Origin: Adiantum capillus-veneris
Lineage: Eukaryota; Streptophyta; Polypodiopsida; Polypodiales; Pteridaceae
Assembly: GCA_014529385.2 (NCBI GenBank)
Contig: CM043945.1
Location: 734,312-798,311, forward strand
Reading direction: 5' to 3'
Length of the DNA: 64,000 nt
This document shows positions 12,156 through 23,300 of the stretch, one piece after another. The notes under the pieces are model-generated. The model had not been told where the DNA came from. It saw nothing but the letters and a program-made list of their open reading frames with translations, and searched no databases. The position numbers and the translations under genes are program-made. Every line of letters starts with the position of its first letter. The stretch's first letter is position 1.

Positions 12156-12852
12156 CTCTTATACCCTGGACATTATCTACCTCTACTATAGTTGGTTCTA
12201 GCATAGGTGCCATTGTTGATCCTATGGTAGTTGATGTAAAGATAGGTGGCATTGTGAATGTTATGGAAGTTGATGCTAGCACAGATGTTTCTATTGATGG
12301 TAGTGTAAATGATGCTAGCATACATGCCATTATTGATGCATTTGATCCCATTGTTGATGCAAATGAGCTTGGGGCGTGCACTATGCAATCATGTTAATGT
12401 ATAACGTGAGTTCGATAGGAGGGGTTTTAAAATGCAAAAAAATAGGTAATTTAACAGAGATACATTAAAGTAAAGGGTTTTTATATTCAATTTTGGAAAA
12501 ATTTCATAAGATAAGGGGTCATTTTGTTCATTCAAACATGTTCAATAATACCCCACGAATGCACATTATATGGGGGGGGGGGGGGGGGGGTATTAAACGG
12601 TGAACCCCCCAAGCAGATGAGCCTGTGGGTATAGATTCCACTATTGGGGATACGAGACGTATGGTTGAGGAGGTCCTCATAAATACCAGAGCTAGAATAA
12701 GTGAGATAGTGGGTAGAAGTGATGTTACTATCCACGTTAAGACTGATTGTACAAGTAATGTTCCTAGCCTTGTAGACAAAAATTATCCTTTTACTCGAGA
12801 TGATGCAGCTGCAAGTGCAAATGCGTGTGCTTGGGCTCTAAATATGTTTTAG
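12156..12852 (+). pseudogene. Repeat-rich coding-like segment before phosphatase fragment
   Basis: The plus-strand frame at 12170-12400 encodes Val/Ile/Asp/Gly-rich imperfect repeats (IGAIVDPMVVDV, IGGIVNVMEVDAS, DGSVNDASIHAI). A second frame at 12610-12852 continues in similar style to a stop. Between them a G19 run (12572-12590) breaks the frame. It may be the low-complexity N-terminal part of the gene whose phosphatase domain follows, but no exon signals join them. Function unknown. Confidence 0.35.
12572..12590 (+). repeat. Run of 19 guanines
   Basis: Uninterrupted G homopolymer between TTATAT and TATTAAAC. It could form stacked G-quartets and is a likely place for length error in sequencing. 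Confidence 0.9.
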
Positions 12853-12876
12853 AGGAAAGAGAAGATATAGCCAATT

Positions 12877-13560
12877 TTGGTAATGCCACTACAAGTAATG
12901 CCATTAATTGTTGTGTCTCATGAGGATGATGAGAGGAGGAAAATATCATGCATTATATTGGATGTGAATGGCCTACTTATGAAGAGGTACAAAGTATCCT
13001 ACTATAGAGGGAGAGCAAGAAGATGTGTGCCTAAAGTGACAAGATTGAATTATCAGGTAATCACCACTGAAAGTGTTCTTGGAAAGATGTAGTATGAATA
13101 TGTTTTCAGGACCAATTCATTGGACTTTTTGCATTCACTATGCCAAAGAGCACAATTAGTGATTTGGAATAGGATAACCACATATAATCTAAAGGCTTCT
13201 TTGAAAAGTTGCTTTCACAAGATAAACAAAAAGGTTTTCCTACATATCATTGATCAAGAAAGGTGTCAAATGGCATAGTTGAGCTTATATTTTTCTTAGG
13301 GTCCCTTAAAATAGTGATAATATAAAGGAGGTATTTTTGAAGTGTCTGGGAGACTTTTGGAGGTTCTATACTAAGCTCAACCATAACACTATGGATGACA
13401 TGCTCTATAAGTGTCAGATCAACCCACCGAGCACCTGGCTCTGTCCTCCTTCATTTGATCCAGCAAGTGTTAGTCTATCCCCAAATTACCTAACTACCAC
13501 ATTTTTCCCTTGGTTAGTATTCTATTGGTTTATAGACAAGTGTGGGACAAGATCCAATCA
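12877..13560 (+). pseudogene. FCP1/HAD-type phosphatase fragment
   Basis: Three pieces in order resemble the FCP1 (NIF) phosphatase domain. At about 12937 KISCIILDVNGLL matches HAD motif I, with the nucleophile Asp in a DxNG context. At 13120-13260, after a stop at 13090, LVIWNRITTYNL resembles the VGVWSS motif II region, and IIDQERCQ follows. At 13337-13470, CLGDFWRFYTKLNHNTMDDMLYKC carries the motif IV Asp pair, followed by NPPSTWLCPPSFDP. Members of this family dephosphorylate protein Ser residues, for example in the RNA polymerase II tail. Stops and frame changes make this copy non-coding. Copia-like arms enclose it, so gene capture or independent insertion are both possible. Confidence 0.6.
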
Positions 13561-13604
13561 CAAGAAACAAAAAATTATAAGAAAATTTTGATATTGCTAC
13601 AACT

Positions 13605-15070
13605 ATATAGAGGAGTATATGAAAAAGGAAACATACATTGCGACATCCACTACAAGTGAAAGGCTCTTACAATGGCTTTCCAACAGAGAGATACAAGGTA
13701 ACAAATGGGGAATAATACAAGGATCGATTGTGGTTGCTTGAGCCAACATCACGCGTTTCATTTTTCCCCTTTCACTTCAAGTACTCTTACTTCTTGTAAC
13801 CCTGCGAGTGCTTGTCTATGTCCCCAAAAGAGACAAGGACATAACTAGCCATAATACCATAGTATGTAATTCTTGAGCCCATAATCATGGACCAATTAGT
13901 GTGGGGATCCCAAAAAAGCCTTTCTATCTGATTTTACTGATAATGAGAACCACGAACGTAAATGTCATATTGTGGGATGGAGTCGATTAGACTAGTGCAT
14001 GGAGGCTACAAGAGGTTGTCAGTCTCTCAAACCACACACTCAATCCCTATGTAATCATGAAAAATTCAGGATTATGAGCTCTCAAGTTGTAATTTATGCT
14101 ATTCTTGAAGTAAATCCAACCCTTATACATGAAACCTAGAGCCAAAGTATAAAAGGAAACTTTTGTAAAATTTGAAGGGGGAAGATTATTATTAAGGAAA
14201 TTGAGCAAATAAAGTTTTCTTCTTATGTCATGTACTTTCTCTTTCTATTGTGTCTTTATCTCTTTGCACTACACCACACAATCATTGTATCAAATTTCTT
14301 AGAGCACCCCTGGGTTAGCCTCACTGAGGTCTATTCGTATATATCTACATTCCAAACATTTTGCAAGATCCGATCGTCGACTTCTACAACCTTCCAAGTG
14401 ACATATCTCTCTATCCGAGTGTTGTTTTGAAACTTTGTCAATTGCTTCATATTTCCAGCACTTTGGAGAACCTAGTAGTCTTGCCTAGCATCAAATTTGA
14501 CAACATGCAAATATGTTGCTAAAAAAATGTGTATTTTTTATTCTGAGAAGATTTTAGGTTTGATCACCCAGATGTGTTTTTTACCATGTTTGGATGGTAT
14601 CTACTAATTATTATCTACAATCACACTCCTTGGTTTGTAAAAAGAAATGGAAGCTTGTCAATCTGACTTATGCACGATATGGAGAAGTCCCACTACTAAG
14701 AAAGAACCAACTTTTTCAACACACTAGACATGGTGGAGGAGATAAAAGAACTAATAGCTGGCCATTGTGGAGGAGATAAATGGAAGCTTGTCAATCTGAT
14801 CTATGCAAGATATGGAGAAGTCCCACTGCTAAGAAAGAACCAACTTTTTCAACACACTAGACATGGTGGAGAAGATAAACAAGTGTGCTACCACTATATA
14901 GAGTAGTATATAAAAAGGAAAGATGCATATAGTAGGTCATCTACAAGTGAAAGGCTCTTACACTATTTTTTCACTAGAGAGGGTCAAGGTAACAAGTGGG
15001 GAATAATACAAGGATCAATTGTGGCTGCTTGAGCCAACATCATGCTTTTTATTGTTCTCCCTTCAATAGT
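13605..15070 (+). mobile_element. Copia-like fragments, right arm with internal duplication
   Basis: 13605-14640 is the inverted partner of about 10290-11310, and 14600-14750 is the inverted partner of 9640-9790. The unit around GGAAGCTTGTCAATCTGA occurs twice in tandem, at about 14650 and 14780. At 14886-15070 the sequence with ATATAGAGTAGTATATAAAAAGG repeats the 13605 start in direct orientation. So the right side is a composite of at least two copies. No intact ORF. Confidence 0.6.
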
Positions 15071-15084
15071 ACTAGTTAAATAAT

Positions 15085-15336
15085 TCACATTGAGTACTTA
15101 CATGCACTTGAATCTTTCATAGCAGTCTTTGACTTTAGGCCAATCATATGCATTGCTCTAGGGTGAACATGCATGTTGCATTCAAGAGAAACACAATATC
15201 TATTCCCTACATACATTTGAAAATCATAGCATATGGTACACACAGGTGCAAGGTAGGGAGAATACTTCCAAGCTTCTAGCATCAAAGGGGAATCCACATC
15301 ATGCATAGTGGTAGAATCCTCCAATTTCCACCTCAC
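15085..15336 (-). CDS. Small Cys/His-containing ORF, unknown
   Basis: An 83-codon minus-strand frame has several Cys residues (VCTIC, YCVSLEC) and two His residues (MHVHP), spaced as in a possible metal-binding fold, although I cannot match a family. It lies beyond the Copia debris without a recognisable promoter, and it may be one exon or a fragment of a captured gene. The start is arbitrary. Low confidence that it is expressed. Confidence 0.2.
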   Translation of the reverse strand: MRWKLEDSTTMHDVDSPLMLEAWKYSPYLAPVCTICYDFQMYVGNRYCVSLECNMHVHPRAMHMIGLKSKTAMKDSSACKYSM

Positions 15337-15580
15337 TATTTCTTTGCTCAGACTCCACAGATGGAGGGAAAGGCTTAATCAAATTGGCCCCACATTACAT
15401 GAAGTCCTCTCCATGCTAACACAAAATTTAAGGTGCTCATATTTTTGTGTTGTGTTTATCTCTATTCTTGCAAACAGTTTTTGTGAAACAAAGAAGGAAA
15501 CACATATAGTCTTAAAAATGAAACAAAAGTAGCATGATAAAATAACCTTTCATACAGGTATGTTAAAGTCAATAAATTTT

Positions 15581-16340
15581 TATGTGCTATATAGCACATA
15601 GCAGACCATGATAGCGCATGGACTTTCTACATCTGCTATTGTACACAGTCCAAGCATTTTGTACTATAGTGCTACATAGAATTTATGTAGTGTACATCAT
15701 AGCAGAGAGACTATTTGCAATACCACAAATAAAGCAAACATTTTCTCTATATGTCATATAGAACAAGCTTGTGGTATATGATATAAAATGTGCTATATAA
15801 CACGTAACTCTATTATAGTGTGATGTGCTACATAAAATATGCATTGTAGATCATAGCAGTGGGACTAATTTTGATAGCAAATATAACACAAACATTTTCT
15901 ATATGCAATGTGCTATATGACACATAGCTCCATTTGGAGTATGCTATATAGCACATAGCACATAGTGTATTAAATATACACTATGTTATGTAGAGATACA
16001 ATGATAATAGAATATAACACTATTTGTTGTGGCATATGATATGCAATGTGTTATATGACACATAACTCTATTTAGAGTGTTCTTTATAGCACATAGGACA
16101 TAGCCACACACACTCCAAGAAGATATTATGACCATATACACAGAGTGTGCTATGTAGCACATAGCAGATATGAAGATTGTGCTTTATGGCACATATCACT
16201 ATCCCACACATACTCTAGGGCTACATTGTGACCATATCGCATATATATTATGCTATATAGCACACATCACAATCCTACACATACTCAATCCAAGGCTACG
16301 TCATGGTCATATAGCATACCGATTATGCTATATAGAATAT
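15581..16340. repeat. Array of palindromes with consensus TGTGCTATATAGCACA
   Basis: At least nine full or near copies occur: 15581-15600 (a perfect 20-bp palindrome), 15789, 15909, 15941, 16047, 16146, 16178, 16250 and 16325. Most keep the two-fold symmetry, with one to three changes. Blocks between them also repeat, for example the CATTTGGAGT and TATTTAGAGT spacers, so larger units were tandemly copied. No ORF spans it. Confidence 0.8.
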
Positions 16341-16441
16341 ATTACAATTCCATACACACTCTAGAGATATATTGTGACCATGTAGATCATCAAGAAGCTA
16401 TATATCTGCATGGAAGCTGTCTCAAGTCCTAGCAAGCATTC

Positions 16442-16988
16442 TCATTGATGATTTGGCTTGGAAGTTACAATGGTTCTGGAACCTAACCCTCTACCACTCA
16501 TTTGATCTTCCCACATCTTCATCTTGCTTTGCAGATTGTGTCTTTCCTCTGAGGCTTTTATTGCCATCTCTGCAAAGATAGCCCAAGAAATTTGATGCTT
16601 GCTAGGACTTGAGGCAGCTTCCATGCAGTTTTCCAAGGCCAAGTCCTTTTCCAATTGTGTCCCTACTTCATACATGAAGGGACCCTCCACGTACACATCC
16701 CAATGTCTCCACACAATTTGCTATAAGAACTCCAATCGAGCATGGTATTCCTTCACTTTGTTTTGGGTAAACAGGAGTAGGATTTGGGAATATGAATACA
16801 TCTTCCCAAACCTCATCAAAATTGTCGTTGGTCCCTGTCAAGCAACAAGGCTCAAACCCCTTCAATGGAAATCCATGCTCTGTATGAAAGTCCTCGGCAA
16901 GGCAACAGAACTTTGAGTGCACAGGTGGCTCAATGTTCCTAATCAGATTGCTGCTTGCATGAGAGAGGGGCTTTGAGGAAGGTACCAT
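16442..16988 (-). pseudogene. Unknown protein fragment with frame change
   Basis: Two overlapping minus-strand frames appear to form one protein. The first, 16988 to about 16740, contains HGFPLKGFEPCCL, WEDVFIFPNPTPVYPK and GIPCSIGVLI. The second, about 16714-16442, contains IVWRHWDVYVEGP, EVGTQLEKDLALENC and MEAASSP, then an alpha-helical EERHNLQSKMKMWED. The switch near 16720 could be a frameshift or a spliced intron. Composition is coding-like and unlike the surrounding microsatellite and palindrome DNA. I do not recognise the family. It might be a host gene exon or an accessory ORF of a retroelement. Confidence 0.4.
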
Positions 16989-17154
16989 GTTGGTGTTCTT
17001 GATCTACCTGTACATCACACATCTAGTGAGACATGTTGTGTGATGACTCATGGCAGCTCTACATGCAGCTCGTACAAGCAACAAAGGATGGTGTGAACAT
17101 GTTCATGCAAAAAAATATGTGGAATGCTATAGAAATGTAGCGGACTGAGCTCTA

Positions 17155-18053
<899 letters not shown>

Positions 18054-18068
18054 CTCCCCCCCCTCCAA
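18054..18068 (-). other. Polypurine tract of element D
   Basis: Minus-strand GGAGGGGGGGGAG abuts the TGTTGA start of the LTR. This fixes the orientation of D and marks its left part as the 3' end. Confidence 0.75.
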
Positions 18069-18149
18069 GTCCATGTCATCCCTGACATGACTGGTCCATG
18101 TGTTCTTTTGGTCTTTTGTCTAATCATTTGCTTCAACTTGCTGAGTGGG

Positions 18150-18877
18150 CTCAATAAAATCATGGTGGCTTGATCATCTTTAGGTAGGATTTGTTTATGG
18201 GATGTTGCCAACGCTCATCATGGGTCCAAAAATATTGCTATCATACGTGAAAAACCCTGTGTAGAATGCCTCTTCAAAGGCTTGCACGTGGAAACTAGGC
18301 AAAAAGATCAGTCATTGATAAGATTTTCACCCCTCCAATATACTTGGGTTTATCAATTCCCAAACCCACTATATGTTCGTGTCAATATGAGCATAATTGG
18401 CATCCTTTGGTACACTACTTCTCAGTGCCCAAGTGAAGGTGGCGACAATGACATGAGGTGGTGCAGTGTGATTTTGTGGCCTCTTGTTGCAAATATGAAA
18501 GAATTGGTTGTACAATTTGCAAATCCATATCGCTCTTGGATCCACCATGTCTTTAAAGTTGGGATTGGTTTTCTGTTGAGAGTATACTTTGACATTCTCT
18601 CTTCTCTCCCTAATCAAGTTCCATAATTGTGTAACCCCAATGCATCTGCTATGAGCTGACGTATAATTGTTACTTCCTTACTTTAACCATTAAGTGTAGC
18701 AAGGACTACCTTTCCATCCTTCTTGATTGTATTAGCCAGCTCATAGACCCTTTGGAAATCAACACCTGCCGACACACATGTAAAAATCCTATGTAGATAA
18801 TCCCTTTCCAAATGATTGATGATGCTTTCTTGGTTCGCATATCCAATGAGTTCCTGTGGAATCATTGTTACATCCAT
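18150..18877 (-). pseudogene. Degraded copy of unknown ORF X (element D)
   Basis: The minus strand encodes CVSAGVDFQRVYELANTIKK near 18760-18700, then in another frame VTIIRQLIADALGL. Near 18290-18220 it encodes EEAFYTGFFTYDSNIFGP. The same blocks occur in the long ORF X (CGVDFQKVYELLSAIK, VITKDIVVEALRLP and KEAFYTGFFTWRTKIFVP), there separated by several hundred more codons. So this copy is internally deleted or belongs to a shorter subfamily. It ends roughly 100-150 bp before the polypurine tract. LTR A lies immediately beyond its N-terminal end and probably truncates it. Function unknown. Confidence 0.6.
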
Positions 18878-18970
18878 TGTATTGCCTTCACGATTGCCTT
18901 ATGGATCTCAAAACGTCCCTTGGTATAGCTTTATGTCCTCTGCTTCTAGAGTCGCTTCCTCCATCCATAC

Positions 18971-19916
18971 TGTTGATGGCTAGGTCAATAGCAGGACATA
19001 ACTCAACAAATCCTTATTCTCTGAGAGTTATGGAATCCTAAGGATTATGGTTATAAAAATCATTTGTAATAAGTAGGTAGTCTAGTTGCAGAAGACAGGG
19101 TGCAATGGCACTTCTAGATTCTAATTACCAAGCCAGTTGGCCCCTCAAACTCTATTTTTGGTTAGCCTAAGGTAGCCCTAGTATATAAGGTACCTAGGTC
19201 ATTTTTGTAAGAGAGAAAACTTTTATCATAATCATAGTTTTAGCGCTGCCATCTATTGTGTGTGAGAGAGGAAGAGAGAGAGCACGAGCTTCATCCCGGC
19301 GCTACTCCTCGCTCGTTCATCGCATTGTGGATCCAAATGCACCACTAATGTAGCCTCAGCAAGAGCTACTCATCAACGCCAAGCATTCCTCGCGGAACGG
19401 AGCAAACGCGTTCACGCATCTACGAGCTCTTTGCAGCTGTAAGTATATCAAATGATGTCTGTTTTTTGCCTGCAAGTACTCGTTGGAATCGTAGAAACAT
19501 AAGCTACACATAGATACTCATACATTTCAATTTTGGGCACTTTCAGAATACTACTCTGTCTTGATACGCGTTTTTTGCATATGGGTCTAGAGAGAGAGTT
19601 TTGAGTGTAGAGGCTTTGGGACAGGTGTATCCTAGTGAGGGGATGGTGTTGCTTAAGTTTCGTACGATTTTGGCATGATTTTATGAGTTTCCTTCCGTTT
19701 GTGTGTATGTGGCTAGGTGGTGTAGTTGAGACCAGTTAATCTCTAGGTTGTGGTTTAGTTGGCCTTCCAAAGTGTTGTATGTATAGGATGGTCTCAGCCA
19801 AGCTAACAAGATTTCCTCTGTGTGCCTATCGTGCCATCTGTGTCCTTGATTGACATTATGTTGATCTAGGTTGTGTTGCATGTACATTATAGGTGGTGTG
19901 ATTCGCTCCCGCAACA
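18971..19916 (+). mobile_element. 5' LTR of element A (about 946 bp)
   Basis: The segment starts TGTTGATGG and ends CGCAACA, one base before a tRNA-Asp-type primer-binding site. A TATA box, TATATAAG, lies at 19192-19199, and a purine tract (GTGTGTGAGAGAGGAAGAG) follows near 19258. At 19558-19579 it carries GTCTTGATACGCGT, a half-site of the palindromes found in its own leader. The start is inferred from the TGTT/AACA ends, since no second LTR copy is present to confirm it. Confidence 0.65.
19192..19199 (+). promoter_or_regulatory. TATA box of LTR A
   Basis: TATATAAG lies 220 bp inside the LTR and about 60 bp before a GT/GA-rich stretch. It is the likely start region of the genomic transcript of element A. 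Confidence 0.5.
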
Positions 19917-19917
19917 T

Positions 19918-19935
19918 TGGCACCGTTGCCGGGGA
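19918..19935 (+). other. Primer-binding site of element A (tRNA-Asp)
   Basis: TGGCACCGTTGCCGGGGA differs at one position from the complement of the plant tRNA-Asp 3' end, a primer commonly used by plant Tat/Athila-type Ty3 elements. It is separated from the LTR by a single T. The next bases, GGACTTAGGTAGGT, recur after the PBS of element B as AGCTTAGGTAGGT. Confidence 0.9.
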
Positions 19936-22918
19936 TACAAGGACTTAGGTAGGTATTCCTACTAACACTCGTGGGATGGCTGCTTGCTTTAGTTTCGCCT
20001 AAAGAAAGCATTTTTCTTTAGTGGATCCGGAAGAGGTTATTCCAAGATCAAGTGGATAGTCACGAAGCGTGTGTCTTGCCGAGGGTCTGTGACTAGGTAG
20101 ATTTAGTTAGTATTTGTAGATTAGAGTAGTTTTTGTAGTGGTTGAGTGGTTTGTGAGGTGATAAAAGAGTTTGTTAGTCCGTGTGTGGCATTGAAGCATT
20201 TTTCTACTCATAGATGCGAAACCCCATATGATTTGTAGGAGTAGATTTAGGTAAGTGATTTGATTTTGATCTAGAGCTATTCATCATTGATCTATTTGCT
20301 AAGTGATTGGTTGCATTTGAAATCACAAAAAAATATGCTTTTGAGGAGAAAATGCAATAAACAAGCTTCTATGCATAATGTTTCATGACTGATTGGTGAT
20401 GAGCATATAAGAGGGCATGTGCAAGGGTTCCGTGAAGAAAAACTGCAATTCTATAAACTTGGACTTTATACGTGTACAAAGTCTCAAGGGGCATTTGGAG
20501 ACCAAATTTTGAAAATCTGATTGTAGTTGTGTGTTTAGAAGGGTCATTATACCCTAGTAACACCTTGAATGGGGAGTTTTGGCATATATATGGAGACCAA
20601 AATCCAAAACATAGAGTGGTTGTGACTGAAAAAGTAAAAAAGTTGTGTTTGTGAGCACTTTTCAGCTTTAAATTTTGTTGTAAACACATGTACATGTTGC
20701 TAATGATAAGGGGAACTTAGAATAGAAACACATATGAAATCTGAGACAATAGACTCTATACGCGTATGAAGTCTCCAGCACCATCCTGAGACAAAATTTT
20801 GAAAATCTGTCTGCACCAATGTGTTCAGAAGGGGGGTTGTACCCCATGTATACATTGAAACTAGAGTTTTGACCAACTCTAGACACCCAGAAGTCAAACG
20901 ACGGAGTGTCTGAAGCAAAAAAAAGAGAAACTTGAGATCGTTAGCACATTTTTGCATGAAAATCGGTAGAAGTGCTTGAAAACCACTGCTAGAAGGGGAT
21001 GCCTGAGAATGAGTTTTGTTCGAAAATTCATCAATAGACATCATAAGTGTATGAAGTCTCAAGGGTGATTTTGGTAGAAGTTTTGAAGTTTTGACATTAT
21101 ACCCATCTTCTGCATGTTGTGTTGAGCACGTACACCAAATCTCATGTCATTTGGACATATAGACTGAGAGTGAAGGGGATTTTACTCGTTCAAGGGATTT
21201 CCTTGTAAAACTGATGATTTTGTGCAATTTTGACATCCAAAATTTGATGTGAGAACATATTCTTGATCTACACACTAAGGAGGACCTCTGTAGAAATAGA
21301 ACTAAAATCTGAGCAAAAGACTTTATACGCTTATGAAGTCTCAAGGCCATATCTGATAGTCAAAAGTTACATCTGAGTGTACCCTTGAGATCTAAAACAT
21401 TTAGGAAGCATCTAGGCCAAATTTTATCAAATTTGGATCACTTTTGGGCTTGCAAAGACCAAAAGACGCATTTGGACAAGTGAATGTCTATATTGCCCAT
21501 AACTTGCTAAAAAATTATAAACATTTAGTTTTGAAGCTTGCTGTGAGTTACCAGTGTAGAGAGGAACCCGTGGAGTGAAATTCACTTCATTCTGACCAGT
21601 TAGACTTCATACGCGTATGAAGACTAAAGGGCACTTTTAGAGACTAAAATTGAAATCTGAGCTTATCAGGGTGTTAAGCACAACAAAACAAGCTCACACA
21701 CCAAATTTGGGGTCAATTCGGAGCACATAGAATTTATACGTGTATGAAGTCTCAAGGCTAGATCTGAAAGTCAAATTTCACTTTTGACCACATAGGGGGT
21801 TGGCCCAAATGATGTTTTAAGCTTGCTTGCAAAATTTCAACTCATTTGAACACATACTTTTGCATGTACAGAGACTGTGCAGATACAAGACTGTAAAGGT
21901 TAAAAAGGGGTGATTTTGAGCAATTTTGACATCCAAAATTTGTTGTAATCACACATTCTTGTTGTATGCATCAAGAAGTACCTTGGGTAGAAATCTAAGT
22001 GAAATCTAAGCCAGTAGACTTTATACGAGTATAAAGTCTCACACGTCAGACCTGGGTCAAATCAGACATTTGAGTATACCTCAGTGTCCTAGAGCATAAA
22101 AAAAGTCCCTAGCCAAAAATTCATAGAATTTGGAGCTCATTTGGGCTTGCAAAGAGCAAAAGACAGAAAACCGCAGATTCAGGCTTGTATTGGTCTTAAC
22201 TTGCTCAAAAAATGTCCAAATTGAATTCTGAAACTTGCTGAGAGTTTCTTGAGTGATAAGAAATCAGTGGAACAAAAGTCACCTCATTCTTCAACAAAAG
22301 ACTTTATACGCATATAATGTCTCAAGTGTCAAAATAAAGGTCAAGTTCACAAATTGAAACTTGCAGTGGGTAGAGGACATCAAGGAGAGCTCACATACCA
22401 AATTTTGTCAAATTTTGAGCACATAGAATTTATATGCGTATTATGTCTCTAGCCCTATTTTGGAGGTGAAAACTCACATTGAGCTCCTAGAAGTGTTAAG
22501 CACTATAAAGTAAGCCCAGTGACCAAATTTTAGCAAATTTGGGTCACATTTGGTCACAATACAAGCAAAAATCCTTGATCCTGAAACTATGTTGAGTGTT
22601 GTTTCAAGTGCAGTTCACAAAAACTGCTCTAACTTTTGATAGAAAACTCCAAATTGAGTCAGGTATAGCTAGGAAGAAATCTTGTGGGCAATAGCACACA
22701 CTTAGACCTAGGGTTTAGAGCTGAATTTTCCCAGGTTTCCTAAATCCAAACTTTTAGGGTACCCAGATCTTGCTTCTAGAGACCAAAAGAGTCACAAATT
22801 CTTGACTTTTAGAGACCTGATCAAAGACCAAAGGTACTTATTAAGGACTATCTTGAGAGTATTGTGTGGGCCTAACATTAAGGAAGCTAAGATCAACAGG
22901 ATGGAAAGCCAATCTATC
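19936..22918 (+). mobile_element. Non-coding leader of element A with palindrome array
   Basis: This 3-kb stretch between the PBS and the first possible gag position has no long ORF. It contains nine palindromic motifs (20462-22447) embedded in longer tandem units. Two units of about 697 bp, starting near 21319 and 22017, repeat in order three motif copies and the intervening text (for example GGGCTTGCAAAGA and TTGAAGCTTGC/CTGAAACTTGC). The element ends abruptly at the 185-bp repeat at 22919, so gag and pol of A are absent. Confidence 0.7.
20462..22447. repeat. Nine-copy palindrome array, GACTTCATACG type
   Basis: Copies of 22 bp occur at 20462, 20752, 21037, 21319, 21603, 21730, 22017, 22300 and 22426. 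The approximate consensus is GACTTCATACG followed by its reverse complement. The 21603 copy is perfect apart from its last-but-one base. Intervals are 290, 285, 282, 284, 127, 287, 283 and 126 bp. Most copies are followed by CTCAAGG-like text. Confidence 0.9.
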
Positions 22919-22964
22919 TTATAACCTGGACAAAAATTTTAATCTTCTATTGGCATTCTTCGTC

Positions 22965-23009
<45 letters not shown>

Positions 23010-23103
23010 TTCACACTGTAAGCTACCATGCATTCTCTAGTCATGTCCAATCCCCGCACACCTCGGTCTAGAGGTGCACGGAGATCAAACCACTAGGTTA
23101 TAA
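22919..23103. repeat. 185-bp dispersed repeat with short inverted ends (copy 1)
   Basis: It begins TTATAACCTGG, ends CTAGGTTATAA, has an internal CT tract, and contains ATTCTCTAGTCATGTCCAAT. A second copy in the same orientation is at 53793-53968. Both copies are flanked on both sides by TC. It sits exactly between the leader of A and the pol tail of B. It could be a small non-autonomous transposon; its source family is unknown. Confidence 0.75.
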
Positions 23104-23106
23104 TCC

Positions 23107-23300
23107 CTAAACCCTAATGGTGGTCCACTTTGTTGTTGTTGTCGCAAAAGCCATATTTTTGCAATACGTTCTTGTGCTTCGGCTTGAGCTTCTTCTCATA
23201 CTCTCTGTTTTTCCTTCATTATTTGTTTTCCTTGATGAATTTTTTGGAGCATCTCCTATGTGAGTGGTAGATGATACCTCCTCAATCGACATCCACTAAT
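23107..23300 (-). pseudogene. Interrupted C-terminal tail of element B pol
   Basis: Beyond the stop at 23301 the same frame continues ISGCRLRRYHLP, then KIHQGKQIMKEKQRV, then an Ala/Gln-rich helix (EAQAEAQERIAKIW) and a QQQQSGPP segment, with a few stops. Element E1 has the same ISGCRLKKYNLPLT block after its integrase, so this is a genuine C-terminal extension and the annotated stop is a mutation. Confidence 0.6.

Noticed and set aside
20462-22447. CRISPR-like array of spaced palindromic repeats
   Set aside because: Intervals of 126-290 bp, tandemly repeated spacers, no cas genes and a plant retrotransposon setting. It is part of an LTR-element leader.
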